From assembly GCF_022832375.1 (NCBI RefSeq), contig NZ_JALHLG010000007.1:248001-312000 (forward strand): DNA of 64,000 nt. Direction: 5' to 3'. This document shows, piece by piece, positions 42,293 through 50,877 of this stretch. Source of the DNA: Novosphingobium beihaiense. Its GTDB lineage: Bacteria; Pseudomonadota; Alphaproteobacteria; Sphingomonadales; Sphingomonadaceae. The notes beneath the pieces are model-generated. The model worked only from the letters and a program-made list of their open reading frames with translations. It had not been told where the DNA came from and searched no databases. The number at the start of each line of letters is the position of its first letter. Position 1 is the stretch's first letter. The position numbers and the translations under genes are program-made.

Positions 42293-43858
42293 ATGGATCA
42301 AACCAAAGCCAAGCTGATTATCCGCCAGGCCACTGTGGCCGACGCTCCCGCCATCGCCCGTCTTTCGGTCAAGGTCTACGGCAAGGCCGATTCCTTCACC
42401 CGCGCCGAGATCCGCGGGCAGGTGATCAATTTTCCCGAAGGCCAGTTCGTCGCCGAATATGAAGGCACCGTGGTCGGCCACTGCGCGACGATGATCGTGA
42501 CCGCCGATCTCGCTTTCCGGCCGCACACCTGGGAAGAGATCAGCAACGGCGGTTACGGCCGCCCGCCCGCCGAGGACGGCGATGTGCTCTACGGGTTCGA
42601 GGTCTGTGTCGATCCCGATTACCGCCGCCTGCGCATCGGCCAGCGGCTCTACCGCAAGCGCAAGGAGCTGTGCCAGCATTTCGAGCTGAAGGGCATTGCC
42701 TTCGCGGGCCGCATGCCCGGCTATTACCGCCGCAAGCGGACCTATCCGAACCCTGCCGATTACCTGCAGGCGGTGAAGGACAAGAAGATCCGCGATCAGG
42801 TCGTCAATTTCCAGATGAATCAGGGCTACGAGCCCCACGGCATCCTGCTCGACTATCTGCCGAACGACAAGGAAAGCGGCGGCAATGCCGTCATCATGTA
42901 CTGGACCAACCCGCTCGCCCCGCGCGATACCGGCAAGTCCATTCCTGGCCTGAAGGAGCGCGTGCCGTCCAATGTGCGCGTCGCCACCGTGCAGTTCATG
43001 ATGCGCAAGATCGAGACCATCGACCAGTTCGAGGAACAGGTGGAATACTGGGTCGATGTCGCCGCCGATTACGAAAGCGACTTCGTGGTGTTCCCCGAAC
43101 TGTTCACGCTCGAACTGCTCTCGATCGAGGAGCGCAAGCTGGAACCGGCCAGGGCGATCGAGAAGATCGCGGACTACACCGAACGCTTCGTCGAATTCAT
43201 GCAGCGGATGGCGGTCAGCTATAACGTCAACATTATTGGCGGCTCGCACCCCACCCGGGTGAAGCTGGGTCACGGCAAGAGCGAGATCCGCAACATCGCC
43301 TATACTTTCCTGCGCGACGGATCGGTGCACGAAACGCAAAAGCTGCACCCCACGCCCTCCGAGCGGCGCTGGTGGAACATCAAGGGCGGCTACGGCGCCA
43401 ATGTGATCCCCACCGATTGCGGCCCGATCGGGGTGATGATCTGCTATGACAGCGAATTTCCCGAACTTGCCCGCCACCTCGTCAATCAGGGGGCGCTGCT
43501 GATGTTCGTGCCGTTCTGCACCGACGAGCGGCGGGGATACTTGCGCGTGCGCTATTGCTGCCAGGCGCGCGCGGTGGAAAATCAATGCTATGTCGTCACT
43601 TCGGGCGTGGTAGGAAACCTGCCCAATGTCGAGAACATGGACGTGCATTATGCCGAAAGCGCGATCCTCACGCCTTCGGACTTCCCGTTTTCGCGTGACG
43701 GTGTCGCGGCTGATACGGCGCCCAATACGGAGACTATCGCCATCGCCGATCTCAGCCTCGATTCGCTGCTGACCGCGCGCCAGACCGGCGCGGTGCAGAA
43801 TCTCAAGGACCGCCGTTTCGACCTCTACCGGGTCGAATGGACGCAGGTTCTGGGCTGA
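42293..43858 (+). CDS. GNAT acetyltransferase fused to carbon-nitrogen hydrolase
   Basis: 521 residues. A GNAT domain (about 8-200: FEVCVDPDYRRLRIGQRLYR is the CoA loop) is joined to a nitrilase-superfamily amidohydrolase (about 228-510). The hydrolase triad is visible: Glu in FPELFTLELL, Lys in TQKLHPTPSE and Cys in MICYDSEFPE. This two-domain form is a recognised bacterial family, with the physiological substrate unknown. Fourteen bases separate it from the transporter gene downstream, so the two may share a transcript. Confidence 0.94.
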   Translation: MDQTKAKLIIRQATVADAPAIARLSVKVYGKADSFTRAEIRGQVINFPEGQFVAEYEGTVVGHCATMIVTADLAFRPHTWEEISNGGYGRPPAEDGDVLYGFEVCVDPDYRRLRIGQRLYRKRKELCQHFELKGIAFAGRMPGYYRRKRTYPNPADYLQAVKDKKIRDQVVNFQMNQGYEPHGILLDYLPNDKESGGNAVIMYWTNPLAPRDTGKSIPGLKERVPSNVRVATVQFMMRKIETIDQFEEQVEYWVDVAADYESDFVVFPELFTLELLSIEERKLEPARAIEKIADYTERFVEFMQRMAVSYNVNIIGGSHPTRVKLGHGKSEIRNIAYTFLRDGSVHETQKLHPTPSERRWWNIKGGYGANVIPTDCGPIGVMICYDSEFPELARHLVNQGALLMFVPFCTDERRGYLRVRYCCQARAVENQCYVVTSGVVGNLPNVENMDVHYAESAILTPSDFPFSRDGVAADTAPNTETIAIADLSLDSLLTARQTGAVQNLKDRRFDLYRVEWTQVLG

Positions 43859-43871
43859 GCGCGGAGACACG

Positions 43872-45656
43872 ATGACCCTGCTTCCCGATCTCCACGCCGC
43901 CAGCGCCATCCTGATCGCGCTGGCCATGTTCTATGGCTTTATCAATGGCCGGCTCAGGGTCGAGATCGTCTCGCTGCTGACGATCGGCTCGATTGCGCTG
44001 CTGCTCTATGTCTTCCCGATGCCGGGGCAGGACAAGTACGCCGGGCTGCAATTGGCGTTCGAAGGGTTCGGGCACTATGCGCTCGTCACCATCTGCTCGC
44101 TGATGATCCTCGGGCGCGGCATGGTGGTGACCGGGGCGCTCGATCCGGCGGCGCGGTTGCTGGCGCAGATGTGGCGGCACAACAAGATGGTGGCGATGCT
44201 TGTCACGCTGGTGGTCTGCCTGTTCCTCAGCATGGTCATCAACGATACGCCGGTGCTGGTGCTGATGATCCCGATCCTGGTGCAGATGGCCGCGGGAGAC
44301 GGCATTCCCGCCTCGAAGACGCTGATCCCGGTCAACGCGGCGATCCTGATCGGCGGCATGTCCACCACCATCGGAACGTCCACCAATCTGCTGGTGGTCT
44401 CCATCGCCAACGATCTGGGCATGCGCCCGCTCAGCGTGTTCGAATTCACGCCGATCGTGCTGATCGCGATGCTGCCTGCACTGCCCTATATCTGGCTGGT
44501 CATGCCGCGCCTGCTGCCGGATAATACCAAGGCGGTGGCGGCCGAAAGCCGCCGTTTTCTGGCCAAGATGCGCATTGCCGCAGATTCCCCGATGCGCGGC
44601 AAGACCATCGAGGAAGCACGCGGCCGTCTGCCCGAAGGGGTGGAGGCCTGGCTGCCGCCCAGCGCTGGCGGGCATGTCCATCGCCGCGTGCTGGCGACGG
44701 GCACGTTCGAAGGTCTGCAGGAAGCCGCGCGCAAGCTGTCCGGCACGCTGGCGCCAAACTGGCTGGTGGAACGTATCCGCGCCGAATCCGGCCGTTCGGG
44801 CAAGGATCTGATGGTGGCCGAAATGATCGTGGCGCCTGATAGCCGCCTGATCGGTCTCACTCCCAAGAATGCTGGTTTCGAAGGCGTGGCGATGCTGGGG
44901 GTGCACCATGTCCGCCAGCCGCTGCGCGATACCCGCCCGCATACGCCCGATGCGCCGATGAAGGAAGGCGATGTCCTGCTTGTCATGGGCATGCCGGAGG
45001 ATTTGCGCCGCTTCGCCGAGGCCGACGGGCTGCTGCAACTTGAAGGCGGGCAGGAAATCGCGCGTTCGGGCAAGGCGCCGGTGGCCTTCGCGATCATGGC
45101 GGGATCGGTGGGATTGGCTTCCGTGGGACTGGTGCCGATCGCGATTTCGGCGCTGGCGGGTGCGATCCTGATGTTCGCGACCGGCTGCGTGCGCTTCGAG
45201 CGTGCGGGGCGGGCGCTGTCCGGACAGGTTATCGTGCTGGTTGCCGCCGCGATCGCGCTGGGCAAGTTCATGCTGGTTTCGGGCGCGGCAATGTGGCTGG
45301 GCGGCATTCTCGCCTCGGTTCTGCAATACCTGCCGCCCGCAGGCGTACTGGCCGCGATCATGATCTTCGTGACCACGCTCACCAACTTCGCGTCGAACTC
45401 TGCGGCGGCGGCGGTGGGCACGCCGATTGCCTTCAACATCGCGGCCAAGCTGGGGCTTCCGGCCGAACCGCTGGTGCTGGCGGTGCTGTTCGGCTGCAAC
45501 TTGTGTTACGCGACCCCGGTCGCCTACCAGACCAACATGATGATCCTGGCGGAGGGTGACTACAAGTTCGCCGATTACTTGCGCTCGGGCCTGCCGCTGG
45601 TGGCGATCATGGTCGCCACGCTCTCGGCCTCGCTGGTGTTCTGGTACGGGATATAG
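43872..45656 (+). CDS. SLC13-type (DASS/CitMHS-like) anion permease with RCK_C domains
   Basis: 594 residues. About ten to twelve membrane helices are split by a cytosolic block. The first half contains the conserved FLSMVINDTPVLVLMIPIL and the NAAILIGGMSTTIGTSTNL signature; the second half has TLTNFASNSAAAAVGTPIA. Between them (about 205-400) lie two TrkA-C/RCK_C-like modules (GRSGKDLMVAEMIVAPDSRL, VLLVMGMPEDLRRFAE). Members move dicarboxylates, sulfate or similar anions with sodium; the substrate here is not readable. It follows the GNAT-nitrilase gene by 14 bases. Confidence 0.9.
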   Translation: MTLLPDLHAASAILIALAMFYGFINGRLRVEIVSLLTIGSIALLLYVFPMPGQDKYAGLQLAFEGFGHYALVTICSLMILGRGMVVTGALDPAARLLAQMWRHNKMVAMLVTLVVCLFLSMVINDTPVLVLMIPILVQMAAGDGIPASKTLIPVNAAILIGGMSTTIGTSTNLLVVSIANDLGMRPLSVFEFTPIVLIAMLPALPYIWLVMPRLLPDNTKAVAAESRRFLAKMRIAADSPMRGKTIEEARGRLPEGVEAWLPPSAGGHVHRRVLATGTFEGLQEAARKLSGTLAPNWLVERIRAESGRSGKDLMVAEMIVAPDSRLIGLTPKNAGFEGVAMLGVHHVRQPLRDTRPHTPDAPMKEGDVLLVMGMPEDLRRFAEADGLLQLEGGQEIARSGKAPVAFAIMAGSVGLASVGLVPIAISALAGAILMFATGCVRFERAGRALSGQVIVLVAAAIALGKFMLVSGAAMWLGGILASVLQYLPPAGVLAAIMIFVTTLTNFASNSAAAAVGTPIAFNIAAKLGLPAEPLVLAVLFGCNLCYATPVAYQTNMMILAEGDYKFADYLRSGLPLVAIMVATLSASLVFWYGI

Positions 45657-45662
45657 CCGCTA

Positions 45663-45786
45663 ATCCTCCCTATCGCGCAGCGATGGGGAGGGGGACCGCC
45701 GCCGTAGGCGGTGGTGGAGGGGGAAGAAGCCCCTCCGTCACGCACTTCGTGCGCGCCACCTCCCCATCGCTGCGCGACAGGGAGGA
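45663..45786. repeat. Type A palindromic repeat, copy 5
   Basis: It runs from ATCCTCCC to GGGAGGA, with outer arms based on TCGCGCAGCGATGGGGAG and inner GGTGGAGGGGG/CCCCTCCGTC. Closest to copies 1 and 3. It lies seven bases after the SLC13 gene. Confidence 0.88.
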
Positions 45787-45873
45787 GTGCTCTCGGCCAA
45801 ACTGTCATTGTTCTTCGTAAAATCAGCCATATACCGTCACGCGGGGACAAGCCCGTTCCGTGAGGTTGCGCCT

Positions 45874-46212
45874 ATGGATCTTGAAAATTTCGCCGCCCGG
45901 TGGATCGAGGACTGGAACAGCGGGGACATCGAAAGGATACTCGCCCACTACGCCGAGGATGCTGAGTTCCGCTCGCCCCATGCGGTGGCGCTGGTGGGAA
46001 GCGGCGCTGTTCGCGGCCGGGAGGCGCTGCGCAATTACTGGGGGCCGGCGCTGGAGCAACGCCCCAAGCTGCGCTTCCACCTCAAGAAAGCCTTCATCGG
46101 CCACCGAACGGTTGCGATCCACTACGGCGACGAACTCGGCCGCGACGTCGTCGAAACGCTGGTCCTGAACGAGAGCGGGCTGGCGGTCTTCGGGTGCGGC
46201 TGTTACGCCTGA
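45874..46212 (+). CDS. NTF2-like (SnoaL fold) protein
   Basis: 112 residues: FAARWIEDWNSGDIERILAH, YAEDAEFRSPHAV and a GREALRNYWGPAL helix, the usual pattern of SnoaL-like NTF2 folds. It could be a small isomerase, hydrolase or binding protein. ATG 45874 is chosen since the family begins here; no clear ribosome binding site is visible. It is convergent with the HD-GYP gene, six bases away. Confidence 0.8.
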   Translation: MDLENFAARWIEDWNSGDIERILAHYAEDAEFRSPHAVALVGSGAVRGREALRNYWGPALEQRPKLRFHLKKAFIGHRTVAIHYGDELGRDVVETLVLNESGLAVFGCGCYA

Positions 46213-46218
46213 AGGGGG

Positions 46219-47493
46219 CTACTTCGCGCCCACCGTGAGCAGTTGCTCGCGCAGCTCTTCGGCCGGGGGCAGACCCAGTGCGGTAAGGTCGGCGATACCG
46301 GCGATGGCATCCTCGCCGAAGCAGTTCGCCAGTTCGATCACCTTGGCCTTGGCATGCTTGCCCGTGGCGAGCGAGAAGAACGTGCGCACGGTCGGCAGGG
46401 CCGGTTCCGACGGATTCTGGTCGACCACGACCGCGATCCGGTCCGAGCGCAGGCGGACGAACGAGCCGACCGGATAGACGCCGAGCGCCTCCTGGAAGCG
46501 GGCGAGGATCTCGCTGTCGAAGGCGCCTGCGCAGCCCATCATCTCGCGCATGGCTTCGGCCGGGTCCATGGCATCGCCGGTCGCGGCGCCGGAGACCAGC
46601 AGGTCGTAGCGGTCGCAGATCGCGGCCATGCGGGAGACCAGGTCGATATCCCGGCCATCGAGGCCTTGCGGGAAGCCGGTGCCGTCCATCTGCTCGTGAT
46701 GGCGCGCGACGGCCTGCAACACTTCCTCGGGAACGCCTTCGGCAGCGGCCAGCAGATCGCGGCCGACATAGGCATGGCGCTGCCACAGATCCTCATCAAT
46801 GTCCTTGAGCCCGCCCGCCAGCGCCATCGGATCGATTTCGAGACGGCTCACGCCGACGTCGAGCAGCAGCCCGGCCATGCCGGCGGTACGTGTTTCCTGC
46901 GGAGACATGCCCAGTTGACGGGCCAGCGATACCATCAGCGCGCTGACCGAGAGCATGTGCTGGTAGATCGCTTCCATTTCCGACTTGCAGCGCATCAGCC
47001 CGGAAAAGGCATAAGGGTTGCGCTCGATCGAGGCGTAGATGTCCTCGACCACCGGCGTGACTTCGGCCACGCGGGGGGCCTTGCCCAGGCGCGCCTCGAT
47101 GAAGACCTTGGAAATCACTTTGCGGGCCTGTCCGGCCACCCGGCGCGCGTTGCCGAACTCCCGGGCCACGCCCACTGTGGCGGTGCGGGGAATCGGGGCG
47201 CGGATCGGGGCCGCCGCCGGGGATTGCGCGGCGGGCATGGGCGGGCGGGCCTTCAGCGCCGGACGCAGCACGGGTGCGCGCGGCGGCGCTTCGTCCTGCC
47301 GGGGCACGTCGATCCCGCGGTCGGTATCGATCACCACGCCGTCGAGCGCGCTGCCACGCACGGCCAGGAGACGGTCCTCGTCCTCGATCAGGAAGCGGGC
47401 CTTCCAGAAGGGATGGTTCAGCCAGCTTCCCTGGAAGCTGTGAACGAACATGCCCATTTCGACCTGCGACGTGGAAATCTGTTTCAGTGCCAT
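46219..47493 (-). CDS. DUF3391/HD-GYP protein with degenerate metal site
   Basis: 424 residues. The DUF3391 N-terminus (MALKQISTSQVEMGMFVHSF) is followed by a Pro-rich stretch (66-105) and an HD-GYP domain (about 150-350). His179, His240, HHEQ (265-268), a GTGFP version of the GYP motif (271-275) and Asp294 are seen. The HD pair reads LD (Leu211-Asp212), losing a metal ligand essential for c-di-GMP hydrolysis in studied enzymes. It is therefore either a weak enzyme or a binding protein. No receiver domain or membrane segment is present. Confidence 0.88.
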   Translation of the reverse strand: MALKQISTSQVEMGMFVHSFQGSWLNHPFWKARFLIEDEDRLLAVRGSALDGVVIDTDRGIDVPRQDEAPPRAPVLRPALKARPPMPAAQSPAAAPIRAPIPRTATVGVAREFGNARRVAGQARKVISKVFIEARLGKAPRVAEVTPVVEDIYASIERNPYAFSGLMRCKSEMEAIYQHMLSVSALMVSLARQLGMSPQETRTAGMAGLLLDVGVSRLEIDPMALAGGLKDIDEDLWQRHAYVGRDLLAAAEGVPEEVLQAVARHHEQMDGTGFPQGLDGRDIDLVSRMAAICDRYDLLVSGAATGDAMDPAEAMREMMGCAGAFDSEILARFQEALGVYPVGSFVRLRSDRIAVVVDQNPSEPALPTVRTFFSLATGKHAKAKVIELANCFGEDAIAGIADLTALGLPPAEELREQLLTVGAK

Positions 47494-47599
47494 GCGACCG
47501 CCAAGTTTGCCAAGGTTTCCGCAAATAGAGCGGTGGTGCTGAATAGAGTTGCTACGGTTTTGGCAAACGCGGCGTTAACGAACGGTCCAAATGCCCGGA

Positions 47600-47622
47600 C
47601 CATCTCTGTATTTGCGAGATGG
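47600..47622. promoter_or_regulatory. Inverted repeat before the GntP gene
   Basis: CCATCTC and GAGATGG form perfect 7-base arms with a 9-base spacer, 65 bases upstream of the permease start and divergent from the HD-GYP gene. It is a candidate operator for the downstream GntR protein. Confidence 0.35.
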
Positions 47623-47686
47623 ACAACTATGCCGGACGTTTGCCACAACTCTATCCGGCAGAACGGAAAGTTGGGAGGAGAGGGCC

Positions 47687-49042
47687 TTGATCAGTGCCGT
47701 CGGTCTTGCAGGAGCCCTGATCCTGCTGATCTGGATGACCGTGCGCGGCGTCAATATCCTGCTGGCCGGGCCCATTGCCGCGGCGGCTGTCGCGCTTACC
47801 AGCGGCATCGCCTGGCTGCCGCCGCTGGCCGCACAGGGGGCGCCCGATTTCGCCACGGCCTACATGAAGGGCTTTACCGGCTTTTTTGGCGACTGGTTCC
47901 TGATGTTCCTGCTTGGCGCCATCTTCGGCGAAGTCATGGGGGCGAGCGGCGCGGCGGCGAGCGTGGCGCAATGGGTGGTGCGCCGGATCGGCATTCGCCA
48001 TGCGGTGCTCGCCGTGGTCGCGGCCTGCGCGGTGCTTACTTATGGCGGGGTTTCTGTCTTCATCGTCGGCTTCGCGGTCTATCCGCTGGCCGTGCACTTG
48101 TTCCGCGAGGCGGACCTGCCGCGCCGGTTCATTCCTGCGGCGCTCTGCTTCGGCTCGGTCACTTTCACAATGACAAGCGCGGGTTCACCCGAAATCCAGA
48201 ACCTGATCCCGATGCAGTATCTGGGCACCGATGCCTATGCGGGCTGGCAGGTCAGCCTGGTGGTTGCGCTGCTGATGGCGGGGCTGGGCTATCTCCTGCT
48301 CGACCGCATGGTGAAGCGTGCCGTTGCCAGCGGAGAGCGGTTCGAAGGACGCCCCAGCGACGATACTTCCGGTGCCAGCAGCCACCTGCCGCATCCGCTG
48401 CTGTGCCTGCTGCCGCTGATCGTGGTGCTCGCGGTGTTCATGCTGTTCCAGTATCCGCAGGCGCTTGGCCCGGTCTCGGCGCTGCTGCCCGCGCAATCGC
48501 TGGGCAAGTGGGCGCTGGTGATGGCACTGGGGGCAGGCACGGCGATTGCGGTGCTGATCGGCCTGCGCTCGCGCGGGGCGATGCCCGCCGCCTTCTCGCG
48601 CGGGGCCAGCGGCGCGGTGGTGGCGATCACCAACACGTGCGCCGTCGTCGGCTTCGGTGCGGTGGCGTCGCTGTCGCCCGCGTTCCACAGCGCGCTCGAC
48701 GCGGTTCAGCATATTCCCGGCGATCCGCTGATCGGTGCGGCCATTGCCGTTACCGTCATCGCCGGGCTGACCGGCTCGGCCTCGGGCGGGCAGAGCATCG
48801 CGCTGCCGCTGCTGGCGCCCATCTATCTGCATATGGGCGCGAACCCCGCCGACCTGCACCGCACGGTCGCCATCGCCTCGGGCGCACTCGATAGCCTGCC
48901 GCACAATGGATACGTCGTGACCACGATCCGGGCCATCTGCGGCGAGACCCACCGCGATGCCTATCCGGCCGTCGGGGTGCTGACCGTGCTGGTTCCGGTG
49001 CTCGGGCTTGTGGTGGCAATTGGCCTGTTTTCCTTGACTTGA
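47687..49042 (+). CDS. GntP family permease
   Basis: About 451 residues from TTG 47687, preceded by GGAGGAGAGG at 3-12 bases. About twelve membrane helices are spread over the chain. The GntP group features GVSVFIVGFAVYPLAVHLF, FTMTSAGSPEIQNLIPM and GLTGSASGGQSIALPLL. The frame extends upstream from 47591 without family-like sequence. GntP members import gluconate or other hydroxy acids by proton symport. A GntR-type regulator lies 113 bases downstream on the same strand and probably controls it. Confidence 0.88.
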   Translation: MISAVGLAGALILLIWMTVRGVNILLAGPIAAAAVALTSGIAWLPPLAAQGAPDFATAYMKGFTGFFGDWFLMFLLGAIFGEVMGASGAAASVAQWVVRRIGIRHAVLAVVAACAVLTYGGVSVFIVGFAVYPLAVHLFREADLPRRFIPAALCFGSVTFTMTSAGSPEIQNLIPMQYLGTDAYAGWQVSLVVALLMAGLGYLLLDRMVKRAVASGERFEGRPSDDTSGASSHLPHPLLCLLPLIVVLAVFMLFQYPQALGPVSALLPAQSLGKWALVMALGAGTAIAVLIGLRSRGAMPAAFSRGASGAVVAITNTCAVVGFGAVASLSPAFHSALDAVQHIPGDPLIGAAIAVTVIAGLTGSASGGQSIALPLLAPIYLHMGANPADLHRTVAIASGALDSLPHNGYVVTTIRAICGETHRDAYPAVGVLTVLVPVLGLVVAIGLFSLT

Positions 49043-49155
49043 AGGGAAGGAGGCCGCTGGTCTGTGAGGCGGATGTTATAGCGGTGCGGTCAATGCGATT
49101 GGTCCCGCTCCGGAAAAGGGCTATGGGCGATCGTATACGGCAGCCGGGATTACTC

Positions 49156-49866
49156 ATGCAAAAGGACCAGTCGATCGTCGCCAGCCAGAGGGTGGCGGAT
49201 ATCCTCGCGGAAAGGATTCTCGCAGGCGATCTCGCGCCGGGCACGCGCATCAAGCAGGACGAACTGGCCGACGAACTTGAGACCAGCCGCATCCCTGTGC
49301 GCGATGCGCTGCGCATGCTCGAAGCACGCGGTCTGGTGACGATGCGGGCCAATGCGGGCGCGCGCGTCGCCAGCCTGAGCCGCCGCGATCTGGAAGTATC
49401 CTACGAGATCCGCGAGCGCATAGAGCCGCTGTTGCTGGCCGACAGCGTGCCCCATCTCACGGCCGAGGACATGGCCGATCTGCGCGATGTGATGGAGCGC
49501 CATGAAAACGTCTGCGATGCGGGCGAGGCGATTGCGCTGGGGCGCGAGTTCCACTGGATCAGCTACCGCCGCCACAGCTCGCCGCTGCTGGCGCAGATCG
49601 TCGAGCGGGTGTGGGACACCACGCAGAGCTACCGCCGGGCCTATATGCGGCTGGCGATGGACGCGGCGGATGGCGAGCCCCGCCGCCCCCGCGGCATCGA
49701 GCACCGCCTGCTGTTCGATGCGATCTGCAAACGCGAAGTTGAAACCGCGCAGGCCGCGCTGGTCATGCACATCCGGCGCACGCGCACCGGGTTGCTCCGC
49801 TATGGCCACCTGCTGAGCGGATCGCTGGCCGAACCTGCGCCGCGTGTGTACGAGGGGGCGGAGTAG
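49156..49866 (+). CDS. GntR family (FCD) transcriptional regulator
   Basis: 236 residues. The winged helix (about 8-72: VADILAERILAGDLAPGTRI, ELETSRIPVRDALRMLEARG) is followed by a helical FCD ligand-binding domain (about 85-215: SYEIRERIEPLLLADSVPHL, HWISYRRHSSPLLAQIV) with the metal-site histidines in REFHWISY and MHIRRTR. ATG 49156 is chosen because a CGTATACG palindrome, resembling FadR-subfamily operators, lies 17 bases upstream at 49132; ATG 49123 is an alternative. It follows the GntP gene and probably regulates it and itself. Confidence 0.9.
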   Translation: MQKDQSIVASQRVADILAERILAGDLAPGTRIKQDELADELETSRIPVRDALRMLEARGLVTMRANAGARVASLSRRDLEVSYEIRERIEPLLLADSVPHLTAEDMADLRDVMERHENVCDAGEAIALGREFHWISYRRHSSPLLAQIVERVWDTTQSYRRAYMRLAMDAADGEPRRPRGIEHRLLFDAICKREVETAQAALVMHIRRTRTGLLRYGHLLSGSLAEPAPRVYEGAE

Positions 49867-49990
49867 GGCGCGTTCTGGCCGGGCAGCGTGGACAAAGCGC
49901 AGCCAGATTCTGTTGCATTTCTCCTAAATCCGAAAATCAAACGCCAAGCTGAATAAGTCAGTGGAGGGATATGGATGAAATTTACTCTAA

Positions 49991-50011
49991 ATTGACAGTT
50001 TAATTGTCAAT
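49991..50011. promoter_or_regulatory. Palindrome upstream of a hypothetical gene
   Basis: ATTGACA and TGTCAAT form perfect 7-base arms around GTTTAAT in an AT-rich stretch, 35 bases before the ATG at 50046. It is shaped like a repressor site. Confidence 0.5.
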
Positions 50012-50045
50012 GCGTCATGAAGTCAAACGTAGAGGCAGATGCGGC

Positions 50046-50795
50046 ATGACGGAATTTGGACGGCGCACCGGAGGTTTCGGCAAGCGGAGAATAGACGGCC
50101 TCTCGGGCGTATCGACGGCAAATCGTTCATCAGCCACCGCGCAACCGCGTGGCGTAACGAATCCGGCCCAAAATAGCGGCAGCGGCGACAAGGTCACAGG
50201 ACGCCATCTTATTAGCGCGGCGATCCTGCTGGTGTTTGGAGTGATACTCCTTGAAGCCGCCTTTGCCGAAACATCGCTGATCACACCGATCAACCCGCTT
50301 TTCTTGTGGACTATGCGCGGCATCGGCGCGCTAGTTGGGCTGGCGCTCGGTATTTTCACTTTGAAAACCAGCAACAGTCACATCTTCAAGAGAGTAGTCA
50401 GCGTCCTTTTTCTCCCGTTCATGGTTGCTTTCCTGTTCGACGGCATCGCATGGCGCATGGCCGATTGGTGGGAATTTCCCAGCTCTGCCGCGCTATGGGA
50501 ACCCATGAGCTATCCGGTTCTGCGGGCCCATCAAGGCCGCAAGGCCGCGCGCAATACGCTTGAGATCGATCCATTCGGCGTAGGTGAAACAACTGATATC
50601 CCGGTCCCCAGAGACCAATTCAGGCAAGTCTATTCCGGTTCCGGCAACTGGTGCGTTACCGTTCTCCAACGCCGCTCCCCGCGTGGAGCTATCGAGATTC
50701 GCACGGATGGCCGCTACACGCTCAAACCGCCAGAGCCGGTTGATTTGCACCGTTGCAGTGTCTGGGGGGCTAGCCCCGGTGGCAGAACCCCTTGA
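50046..50795 (+). CDS. Hypothetical membrane protein
   Basis: About 249 residues. A hydrophilic N-terminus of 55 residues precedes three probable membrane helices (LISAAILLVFGVILLEAAF, LFLWTMRGIGALVGLALGIF, VVSVLFLPFMVAFLFDGIAW). A C-terminal soluble region follows with two cysteines (GNWCVTVLQRR and LHRCSVWG). Composition is somewhat less GC-rich than its neighbours. I do not recognise a family. ATG 50046 is chosen with AGAGG upstream; an in-frame ATG at 50010 would place the start inside a palindrome. Confidence 0.55.
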   Translation: MTEFGRRTGGFGKRRIDGLSGVSTANRSSATAQPRGVTNPAQNSGSGDKVTGRHLISAAILLVFGVILLEAAFAETSLITPINPLFLWTMRGIGALVGLALGIFTLKTSNSHIFKRVVSVLFLPFMVAFLFDGIAWRMADWWEFPSSAALWEPMSYPVLRAHQGRKAARNTLEIDPFGVGETTDIPVPRDQFRQVYSGSGNWCVTVLQRRSPRGAIEIRTDGRYTLKPPEPVDLHRCSVWGASPGGRTP

Positions 50796-50877
50796 ATGGG
50801 ATCAAGCGGTCCTTTGCCACTTGATCCAGGCGTTTGGACTGTGCCGGTATAACACCAACAAACGGCTTCTTTTCCGC

